A stretch of 64,000 nt of DNA from Tumebacillus lacus (GTDB lineage: Bacteria; Bacillota; Bacilli; Tumebacillales; Tumebacillaceae). The translations under genes were made by a program, and so were the position numbers. The notes under the pieces were generated by a model, which worked only from the letters and a program-made list of their open reading frames with translations, did not search any database and had not been told where the DNA came from. The stretch is from NCBI RefSeq assembly GCF_026410385.1, contig NZ_JAPMLT010000007.1:1-64000 (forward strand), in the 5' to 3' direction. Below, one piece after another: positions 57,850-64,000 of this stretch (its first letter is position 1; the number at the start of each line of letters is the position of its first letter).

Positions 57850-58599
57850 GTGCAACGCTATTTTGTTTCGCAAAACGCCATCGCAGGCGATACGGTCACG
57901 ATCAGCGGCGACGATGTCAAACACATCGTGCGCGTGATGCGCATGGCAGCGGGCGATGAGGTGATCGTCTGTGATGGCAGCGGACAGGCTTTCCGCGTCG
58001 AGTTGACAGATCTTGGTGACACCGTGCAGGGCCGCATCGTCGAGAACGTGGCGAAAGACCCGGAACCGGCAGTAAAAATTACCTTGGCGCAGGGGTTGCC
58101 CAAAGGTGATAAGATGGAATTGATTGTGCAAAAGGGAACGGAGGTCGGCATCGCCGATTTTCTCCCGTTGGACATGGTGCGCTGCATCGTGCAGTACGAC
58201 GCCAAAAAAGAAGCCAAACGCCGCGAACGCTGGCAAAAGATCGCCAAAGAAGCGGCGGAGCAAGCGCACCGCAATCGGATCCCTGATGTGCGCGAAGGCG
58301 TGACGTTCAAGCAGTGGCTGAAAACGGTCGCTGCGTATGATCTGGTCGTCGTTCCGTATGAAAGGGAAGAGGCGCTGGGGTTGCAAGAGGTACTGACAAA
58401 CCATCCGGAGATCAAGAGCGTCTGCATCTTGATCGGGCCGGAGGGCGGCATAGCAGAGGATGAGATCGAACAGGCGTTGGCGGCAGGGGCGCTCCCCGTC
58501 ACGCTCGGTCCGCGCATTTTGCGCACGGAGACGGCCGGGCTGGTCGCTGCGACCTGCGTGTTCTATCACTATGGAGAGATTGGAGGAGGAGAGAAATGA
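57850..58599 (+). CDS. rsmE: 16S rRNA (uracil1498-N3)-methyltransferase RsmE
   Basis: The 249-residue SPOUT-class protein has an N-terminal PUA-like domain (DDVKHIVRVMRMAAGDEVIV) and knot motifs CILIGPEGGIAEDEIEQA and LGPRILRTETAGLVA. It starts with GTG 57850, 18 bp after prmA, and overlaps mtaB by ATGA, as in the Bacillus order yqeT-yqeU-yqeV. Confidence 0.95.
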   Translation: MQRYFVSQNAIAGDTVTISGDDVKHIVRVMRMAAGDEVIVCDGSGQAFRVELTDLGDTVQGRIVENVAKDPEPAVKITLAQGLPKGDKMELIVQKGTEVGIADFLPLDMVRCIVQYDAKKEAKRRERWQKIAKEAAEQAHRNRIPDVREGVTFKQWLKTVAAYDLVVVPYEREEALGLQEVLTNHPEIKSVCILIGPEGGIAEDEIEQALAAGALPVTLGPRILRTETAGLVAATCVFYHYGEIGGGEK

Positions 58600-59981
58600 G
58601 CACCGTAGCGTTTCACACTTTAGGATGCAAAGTCAACTCGTACGATACGGAAGCGATCTGGCACCTGTTCCGCGAAAAGGGCTATGCACAGGTCGATTTT
58701 GACGATCAGGCGGACGTGTACATCATCAACACCTGCACCGTCACCAACACCGGCGACAAGAAATCCCGCCAGATGATCCGTCGCGCCATCCGCAAAAATC
58801 AAGACGCGACCATCGTCGTCACCGGTTGTTACGCGCAGGTCGCACCGGATGAAATCTTGGAGATCCCGGGCGTCGACCTCGTCATCGGGACGCAGGGCCG
58901 CGAGCAGATCATCGAGTATGTCGAGCGGGCCCAGCAGGAGAAAAGCCCGTTCAAGATCGTTTCTTCCGTGCGCAAACAGCGCGAGTTTGAAGAGCTGGAC
59001 GTGTTTGATTTTACCGACCGCACCCGCGCGTCGCTGAAGATACAGGAAGGATGTAACAATTTCTGCACCTTCTGTATTATCCCGTATTCCCGCGGCTTCA
59101 TTCGCTCCCGTCAGCCGGAGAACGTCATCCGTCAGGCGCGCAAACTGGTCGAAGCCGGCTATTATGAGATCGTTCTGACCGGCATTCACACCGGCGGCTA
59201 CGGCGATGATCTGGACGACTACACCCTCGCCGACCTGCTCGTCGAACTGGAGGCGAAAGTGCCGGAGTTGCGCCGCATCCGCATCTCGTCCATCGAAGCG
59301 AGCGAACTGGACGCCAAGATGATCAAAGTGCTCACTGAGTCGAAGAAAGTGGTGCGCCACCTGCACATCCCGCTCCAGTCCGGCTCGAACCGCGTGTTGC
59401 AGCGCATGAACCGCAAGTACACCACCGAGGAGTTTGCAACCTCGTTGGCGGACGTGCGCAAGGCGCTGCCGGACCTTGCGATCACATCGGACGTGATCGT
59501 CGGATTCCCGGGTGAGACCGAAGAAGAATTTGTCGAGACGTACGAATTCATTCGCGATCAAAACTTTGCCGATCTGCACGTCTTCCCGTATTCGCCGCGC
59601 AATTTCACCCCGGCGGCGAAATACAAAGATCAAGTACCGGAGCGCGAGAAAGAAGCGCGCGTCAACCGCCTGATCCAACTCGCCAACTCCTTGCAGGTCA
59701 AGTACTCGGCCAAATTTATCGGCCAGACGCTGGAAGTGATCCCGGAGGAGCGCAACGAGCAAGGTCTTTTGATCGGCTTCACCGACAACTACATCAAGGT
59801 GGAGTTTGACGGCGGCGATGAACTGCTCGGCGAAGTCGTGGCCGTTCGCCTCGACGCGGCGGGTCCCGTTTTGTCGCAGGGCACGTTTGTGGAGCGACTG
59901 ACGTTTACCGAACGCGAGGAAGAACTCCCGAGCGTGACCGGGCCGTTCGGTGAAAATGCGATTGAACTGGAAATGATGTAA
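58596..59981 (+). CDS. mtaB: tRNA t6A37 methylthiotransferase MtaB
   Basis: The 461-residue radical-SAM enzyme has an N-terminal UPF0004 domain (HTLGCKVNSYDTEAIW with cluster cysteines), the radical-SAM motif CNNFCTFCIIPYSRG, and a C-terminal TRAM domain. It converts t6A to ms2t6A at position 37 of tRNAs decoding ANN codons. It overlaps the end of rsmE. Confidence 0.95.
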   Translation: MSTVAFHTLGCKVNSYDTEAIWHLFREKGYAQVDFDDQADVYIINTCTVTNTGDKKSRQMIRRAIRKNQDATIVVTGCYAQVAPDEILEIPGVDLVIGTQGREQIIEYVERAQQEKSPFKIVSSVRKQREFEELDVFDFTDRTRASLKIQEGCNNFCTFCIIPYSRGFIRSRQPENVIRQARKLVEAGYYEIVLTGIHTGGYGDDLDDYTLADLLVELEAKVPELRRIRISSIEASELDAKMIKVLTESKKVVRHLHIPLQSGSNRVLQRMNRKYTTEEFATSLADVRKALPDLAITSDVIVGFPGETEEEFVETYEFIRDQNFADLHVFPYSPRNFTPAAKYKDQVPEREKEARVNRLIQLANSLQVKYSAKFIGQTLEVIPEERNEQGLLIGFTDNYIKVEFDGGDELLGEVVAVRLDAAGPVLSQGTFVERLTFTEREEELPSVTGPFGENAIELEMM

Positions 59982-59999
59982 GAGAAGCACGCATGGGAG

Positions 60000-60026
60000 A
60001 GGGGCCTTTTCACACAAGAGGCCCCT
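60000..60026 (+). other. Hairpin between mtaB and deoC
   Basis: AGGGGCCT (60000-60007) pairs with AGGCCCCT (60019-60026) around an 11-nt loop. No T-run follows, so termination is doubtful; it may stabilise or partly terminate the upstream message. Confidence 0.5.
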
Positions 60027-60062
60027 GCCTGTACATATCGCCGTACATAAGGAGGAATCTCA

Positions 60063-60821
60063 ATGCAGGAGACAATCAGCCAAGCCAGAGCTGCTGTCGA
60101 GGCGGCTATCGGCCAGGTGGAGACAGGCATCGGCGCGTACACTCCGATCCCGAAAGAGCAAGTCGCTTCGATCATCGACCACACGATCTTGAAGCCGGAA
60201 GCGACGCCGGAGCAGGTGGAGAAGATCTGTGCCGAGGCGAAAGAATACAAATTTGCAGCCGTCTGCGTCAATTCGGGGCACATCGAGCGCGTCGCCAAAT
60301 CGCTGGCGGGCACGGATGTCAAGCCGTGCGTCGTCGTCGGCTTCCCGCTCGGAGCCAACACGCTGGAGTCGAAAGTGTTCGAAGCGCAGGATGCGGTGGC
60401 AAAAGGGGCTCTGGAAGTCGACATGGTCATCGCCATCGGTCTGCTCAAAGGCGGCGACCTGAAGGCGGTCTACGAGGAAATCAAGGCGGTCGTCGAGGCT
60501 GTCAAAGGCAAAGCGCTGACCAAAGTGATCATCGAGACTTCGCTGTTGACCGACTTGGAGAAAGCGATCGCCTGCCTGCTGTCGGTGGCGGCCGGAGCCG
60601 ATTTTGTGAAGACGTCGACCGGTTTCTCCAGCGGCGGCGCGACTTCCCCCGACATCGCGCTGATGCGGGCTGTCGTTGGTCCGCACGTGGGCGTCAAGGC
60701 GTCCGGCGGCGTGCGATCGGCAGAAGACGCCTACGCGGTGATGGCGGCCGGTGCCAACCGGATCGGCTGCTCGGCAGGCGTGGCGATCATGCAGGGGCAA
60801 CAGTCGGAGTCGAACTACTAG
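60063..60821 (+). CDS. deoC: Deoxyribose-phosphate aldolase
   Basis: The 252-residue TIM-barrel protein has [44 protein letters not shown], the Schiff-base lysine in [15 protein letters not shown] and [14 protein letters not shown]. It splits 2-deoxyribose-5-phosphate into glyceraldehyde-3-phosphate and acetaldehyde. The first 35 residues are a helical extension ahead of the usual start. AAGGAGG precedes ATG 60063. Confidence 0.95.
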   Translation: MQETISQARAAVEAAIGQVETGIGAYTPIPKEQVASIIDHTILKPEATPEQVEKICAEAKEYKFAAVCVNSGHIERVAKSLAGTDVKPCVVVGFPLGANTLESKVFEAQDAVAKGALEVDMVIAIGLLKGGDLKAVYEEIKAVVEAVKGKALTKVIIETSLLTDLEKAIACLLSVAAGADFVKTSTGFSSGGATSPDIALMRAVVGPHVGVKASGGVRSAEDAYAVMAAGANRIGCSAGVAIMQGQQSESNY

Positions 60822-60855
60822 TGACAAGCTCGCAGGCCAAAAGCGCGCACGAAAA

Positions 60856-60887
60856 AACGGGAAGGCGCATCGCCCTTCCCGTTCTTT
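60856..60887. terminator. Bidirectional terminator after deoC
   Basis: AACGGGAAGGCG pairs with CGCCCTTCCCGTT with one unpaired base around a CAT loop, then CTTTT on plus and TTTTTTCG on minus. Confidence 0.85.
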
Positions 60888-61826
60888 TCATGCCTGCAGC
60901 GGCTTGTCCGGCATCAACCACTCCACGAGCTTGGCAAACTGTCTCGTGAACGGCCAGACGGCCAGTGAGGAGATCAGATTGAACAACAGATGCGACGTGG
61001 CAACCTGCACGCCGATACCGTCCGCCGTGTAGCGGCAAAAGTCGGCGAGGAGATTGATAAACGGCAGGAAGACAAGCACCCCGAGCACGTTCAAAATCAC
61101 GTGTGCCAGCGCGACCCGTTTGGCCTCAAGCGTCGTGCCGACGGCAGCGATCACCGAGGTGATGCAGGTGCCGATGTTGTTGCCGAGGATGATCGCAATC
61201 GCGCCGGGCAGATCGACCAGCCCTTGCGAGGCGAGCACGACGGTCAGCATCGTCGTCGCCGTGCTCGACGTGATCAGCGCCGTCAGCACAGTGCCGGCCA
61301 GCACGCCGAGCAGAGGATGGCGGGACGAGGTGGCCAGCACCTCGCGGAACCAGTCCATGTGGGCGAGCGGGGCGAGGGCGCGCTCGATCAGTTCCAAGGC
61401 GAGAAAGATCGCGCCAAAGCCGAGAATGGCGAGGCCGATGTATTTGTATTTGCCGCGCAGCACCAGCGAGAGCACCGCCCCGGCGATGATCGACGGGAGG
61501 ATCAGCGCGTCGAGGTCGAAGGACAGCACCTGCGTCGTCACCGTCGTCCCGATATTCGACCCGAGGATCACGCCGAGCGAGTCGGCAAACGTCATCGCAC
61601 CGGCACTGACCAGCCCGATGGAGATGATCGAGACGCCCGCGCTGGAGTGGATCAGGGCGGTGAGTACCGTCCCGGTCAGCAGCCCGCGCGTGGGCGTTTT
61701 TACAAAGCGGCCGATGATCTGGGGCAGGCGGTCGATCGCCATGCGCTCCATGCCGGTGCGCATGATCCACATCCCAAACAGAAAACCGGAGAGGCCCAAG
61801 ACGAGAAGGAGGGCCGATTGCCACAT
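60888..61826 (-). CDS. Na/phosphate cotransporter family protein
   Basis: The 312-residue membrane protein has the inverted-repeat QSSA-type motifs of the PNaS family: GTVLTALIHSSAGVSIISIG with LGSNIGTTVTTQ, and GTVLTALITSSTATTMLTVV with LGNNIGTCITSV. About eight membrane segments are present and the regulatory PhoU-like tail is absent. GGAGGTGG precedes ATG 61826; the much longer open frame upstream is only antisense to the next gene. Confidence 0.9.
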   Translation of the reverse strand: MWQSALLLVLGLSGFLFGMWIMRTGMERMAIDRLPQIIGRFVKTPTRGLLTGTVLTALIHSSAGVSIISIGLVSAGAMTFADSLGVILGSNIGTTVTTQVLSFDLDALILPSIIAGAVLSLVLRGKYKYIGLAILGFGAIFLALELIERALAPLAHMDWFREVLATSSRHPLLGVLAGTVLTALITSSTATTMLTVVLASQGLVDLPGAIAIILGNNIGTCITSVIAAVGTTLEAKRVALAHVILNVLGVLVFLPFINLLADFCRYTADGIGVQVATSHLLFNLISSLAVWPFTRQFAKLVEWLMPDKPLQA

Positions 61827-61913
61827 AGCAGCCACCTCCTGAATGCACACTATAAGACAACCTATGCAAACTCGTCCGACAACTGAACCTCTTTCCGAAG
61901 GAGCGTCGTACAT

Positions 61914-63125
61914 ATGGCAGATGTCATGTTGATGAAAAAACGCAAGAAACGACTGGAGCAAGGACACCCGTGGGTGTTTAAAGGCGAGATTGAGAAGATT
62001 ATGGGCGACGTGGCAGCAGGCGATATCGTCAATGTCCGCCAAGCCAACGGCATGTTTTTGGCCAAGGGCTACTACAACCCGCACTCGCAGATCTCCGTGC
62101 GCGTGATGAGTTACAACGAGCGCGAAGAGATCGACCAAGAGTTTTTCAACCGCCGCATCCGCGAGGCGTGGGACTACCGGCAGCGGATGGTCGAGGACAC
62201 CAACGCGATGCGCCTGATCTACGGCGAGGCCGATTTTCTGCCGGGTCTGATCGTCGATAAATTTGGCGACGTGCTGGTGATCCAGGTGTTGTCGCTTGGC
62301 ATGGATGTGCGAAAAGAGATGGTGTTGCACGCGCTGAAAGAGGTGATCGCACCGAAAGCGATCTACGAGCGCAGCGACGTCGGCGTGCGCGAACTGGAAG
62401 GCCTGAAGCAGACGACCGGCTTCCTGTACGGGGAGAGCGACGGTCTGATCGAGATCAAAGAAAACGGGCTGAAGATGGTCGTCGACATCATCGGCGGGCA
62501 AAAAACCGGCTACTTCTTTGACCAGCGGGAAAATCGCGCGTCGATCCGCGACCTCGTCAAAACGTCTGTCGAGGGCGAAGAAGGCGCGTCGGTGCTGGAA
62601 TGCTTCTCGCACACCGGCTCGTTCACCGTGCATGCGGCCGCGTTTGGCGCGAAGGACATCACCTGTCTCGACATCTCCGAGCATGCGATCGACACGGCGA
62701 TCAAAAACGTCGAGTTGAACGGCTTTGAGGACAAGGCGGACTTTGAATTTGTCGTTGCCGATGCGTTCGACCAACTGCGCGTCTGGGAGAAGGAAGGTCG
62801 CAAATGGGACGTGGTCATCCTCGACCCGCCCGCATTTGCCAAATCGAAAGGCGCCGTGCCGGGCGCGGTGCGCGGCTACAAGGACATCAACCTGCGCGGG
62901 ATGAAACTGGTCAAAGAGCGCGGCTTCCTCGTCACCGCGTCCTGCTCGTACCACATGCACCCGGAGTTGTTCATGGAGACGATCCGCGAGGCGGCCTTGG
63001 ATGCGAAAAAAATCTTGCGCCTCGTCGAGTTCCGCACGGCCGGTCGCGATCATCCGAAGATCCACGGCATGGATGAAAACAACTACTTGAAATTCGCGAT
63101 CTTCGAAGTCCGCAACCGCGGCTAG
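61914..63125 (+). CDS. Class I SAM-dependent rRNA cytosine methyltransferase, RlmI-like
   Basis: The 403-residue protein has an N-terminal PUA domain (KKRLEQGHPWVFKGEIEKI, LAKGYYNPHSQISVRVMS), a middle EEHD-like region and a SAM domain with VLECFSHTGSFTVHAAAFGA, VVILDPPAFAKSK and the catalytic cysteine in TASCSYHM. RlmI makes m5C1962 in 23S rRNA; RlmI-type homologues are common in Bacilli. It is transcribed divergently from the cotransporter gene. Confidence 0.9.
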   Translation: MADVMLMKKRKKRLEQGHPWVFKGEIEKIMGDVAAGDIVNVRQANGMFLAKGYYNPHSQISVRVMSYNEREEIDQEFFNRRIREAWDYRQRMVEDTNAMRLIYGEADFLPGLIVDKFGDVLVIQVLSLGMDVRKEMVLHALKEVIAPKAIYERSDVGVRELEGLKQTTGFLYGESDGLIEIKENGLKMVVDIIGGQKTGYFFDQRENRASIRDLVKTSVEGEEGASVLECFSHTGSFTVHAAAFGAKDITCLDISEHAIDTAIKNVELNGFEDKADFEFVVADAFDQLRVWEKEGRKWDVVILDPPAFAKSKGAVPGAVRGYKDINLRGMKLVKERGFLVTASCSYHMHPELFMETIREAALDAKKILRLVEFRTAGRDHPKIHGMDENNYLKFAIFEVRNRG

Positions 63126-63153
63126 AAGCGAATGAGATTCCGGAAAAATTGAT

Positions 63154-63182
63154 TTTACTTTTTTTCCAACGTGCAGTATACT
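63154..63182 (+). promoter_or_regulatory. Upstream promoter of rpsU-yqeY
   Basis: TTTACT (63154-63159) and TATACT (63177-63182) are spaced by 17 bp. Confidence 0.65.
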
Positions 63183-63208
63183 GTTTAGGTATCTAATGGC
63201 ACCGTTAG

Positions 63209-63238
63209 TTGACATTATTTGCTCGATTATTTTATAAT
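63209..63238 (+). promoter_or_regulatory. Main sigma-A promoter of rpsU-yqeY
   Basis: TTGACA (63209-63214) and TATAAT (63233-63238), both perfect consensus hexamers, are spaced by 18 bp. Transcription should start near 63245, giving a leader of about 57 nt that contains a small GACGGACTCTCGTC hairpin. Confidence 0.85.
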
Positions 63239-63301
63239 GTTCTCTGACGGACTCTCGTCATTTGCCTTTTTATTGTTGCTTGGCGGAGGGAGGGAAATCA
63301 G

Positions 63302-63478
63302 GTGTCTGAAGTCAAGGTTCGCAAGAATGAATCTTTGGATAGCGCACTTCGTAGATTTAAGCGTGCCACTGCGAAAGATGGTATCCTCGCAGAGGTTAAG
63401 AAGCGCAAGCATTACGAAAAGCCCAGCGTCGCCCGTAAGAAGAAATCCGAGGCAGCTCGCAAGAAGAAGAAATACTAA
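63302..63478 (+). CDS. rpsU: 30S ribosomal protein S21
   Basis: The 58-residue protein begins with GTG 63302 ([20 protein letters not shown]) and ends with the Arg/Lys-rich [12 protein letters not shown]; length and both conserved blocks identify S21. GGAGGGAGGG lies just upstream. It precedes yqeY by 15 bp, the conserved arrangement of Bacilli. Two promoters lie ahead. Confidence 0.97.
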   Translation: MSEVKVRKNESLDSALRRFKRATAKDGILAEVKKRKHYEKPSVARKKKSEAARKKKKY

Positions 63479-63493
63479 GGAGGCAACTTTGCC

Positions 63494-63937
63494 ATGAGTT
63501 TAACCGAACGTCTTACCAACGACATGAAACAGGCGATGAAGGACAAAGACAAAGTCCGCTTGTCGGTTATTCGCATGGTTCGCACCGCTATCCAGAACGC
63601 GGAGATCGATCAAAAAAAATCGCTCTCTGACGATGAAGTGGTAGTCGTGCTGAATCGCGAACTGAAACAACGTCGTGATTCCCTCCAATCTTTCGAAGCT
63701 GCTAATCGTGAGGATTTGATTCAGGATGCAAAGCAGGAGATCGAGATCCTTCTCGACTATCTGCCTGCTCAACTGACGGCGGAGGAACTTCGCTCCCTCG
63801 TTCAGGAAGCTATCGCTGAGACTGGCGCCAAAGGGAAATCCGACATGGGCAAGGTCATGTCGGCGTTGATGCCGAAGGTGAAGGGGCGTGCCGATGGCAA
63901 GCTCGTTAACCAAATCGTCCAAGAGGCGCTTCAATAA
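63494..63937 (+). CDS. yqeY: GatB/YqeY-domain protein
   Basis: The 147-residue helical protein starts MSLTERLTNDMKQAMKDKDK and contains VRLSVIRMVRTAIQNAEIDQ, YLPAQLTAEELRSLVQEAI and MGKVMSALMPKVKGRADGKL. This is the YqeY family, related to the tail of the tRNA amidotransferase GatB; its role in the cell is not settled. AAGGAGG lies before ATG 63494. It is co-transcribed with rpsU. Confidence 0.95.
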   Translation: MSLTERLTNDMKQAMKDKDKVRLSVIRMVRTAIQNAEIDQKKSLSDDEVVVVLNRELKQRRDSLQSFEAANREDLIQDAKQEIEILLDYLPAQLTAEELRSLVQEAIAETGAKGKSDMGKVMSALMPKVKGRADGKLVNQIVQEALQ

Positions 63938-63956
63938 AATTCGTTCTGATTGCAGA

Positions 63957-63997
63957 GAAAAGCCATGTGTCGCAGCAATGCGGCACATGGCTTTTGT
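63957..63997 (+). terminator. Terminator of rpsU-yqeY
   Basis: AAAAGCCATGTGTCGCA pairs with TGCGGCACATGGCTTTT with one G-T pair around GCAA. Confidence 0.92.
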
Positions 63998-64000
63998 TGT

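Noticed and set aside
61830-63215. Long N-terminal extension of the Na/Pi cotransporter frame
   Set aside because: The extension is antisense to the RlmI-like gene; the real start is ATG 61826 with GGAGGTGG upstream.

Overview
The window reads as a chromosomal segment of a spore-forming, fairly GC-rich member of the Bacillota. The gene order holA - SASP - rpsT - gpr - spoIIP - yqxA - lepA - hemW - hrcA - grpE - dnaK - dnaJ - prmA - rsmE - mtaB - rpsU - yqeY is the classic Bacillus backbone. The GC-rich codon use, a B12-dependent ribonucleotide reductase and an archaeal-like group III chaperonin inside the dnaK operon fit an Alicyclobacillaceae-type organism such as Tumebacillus; the genus is an inference, not something the sequence proves.

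Layout. Positions 1-1000 hold tRNA-Leu(CAG), a decayed reading frame and a lipoprotein frame with a damaged or non-canonical start. Positions 1.1-12.8 kb are mostly housekeeping and stress genes: Nudix hydrolase, MBL hydrolase, a diiron-oxidase-like protein with a long structured leader and a membrane partner, cobalamin adenosyltransferase, HAD phosphatase, a secreted lipase with calcium-binding repeats, and the nrdR-nrdJ operon with a well-formed pair of NrdR boxes. Positions 13.0-16.4 kb carry a compact unit: a 26-residue peptide gene, an attenuator-like hairpin, a PqqD-M50 membrane protease and a TPR protein. This is the best candidate for an undescribed system. Positions 16.6-23.6 kb look like a defence or accessory island: PD-(D/E)XK-like protein, DUF2087 regulator, GIY-YIG protein, a small protein with a PIN-domain partner, and a 1427-residue DUF4011/SF1 helicase/Vsr-like protein that is visibly richer in AT than its surroundings. 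Positions 23.7-34 kb hold transporters (ArAE, CPA1, CDF), a SCO copper chaperone, an acetyltransferase, a YjcZ-like small peptide, UvsE, NDH-2 and a phosphohexomutase.

Positions 34.1-45.9 kb are the sporulation block. A spore-surface polysaccharide/coat cluster (ugd, a nucleotidyltransferase, an epimerase, a CotSA-like glycosyltransferase and a CotS-like kinase-fold protein) lies between gpr and spoIIP. Two sigma-E type promoters, ahead of spoIIP and yqxA, share an unusually long identical block. Positions 45.9-60.8 kb carry lepA, a TPR protein, hemW, and the CIRCE-controlled heat-shock operon hrcA-cpn(III)-grpE-dnaK-dnaJ, followed by prmA-rsmE-mtaB and deoC. The right end holds a Na/Pi cotransporter, an RlmI-like methyltransferase, rpsU with two good promoters, and yqeY.

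All assignments come from reading translations and motifs by eye; no database search was run.
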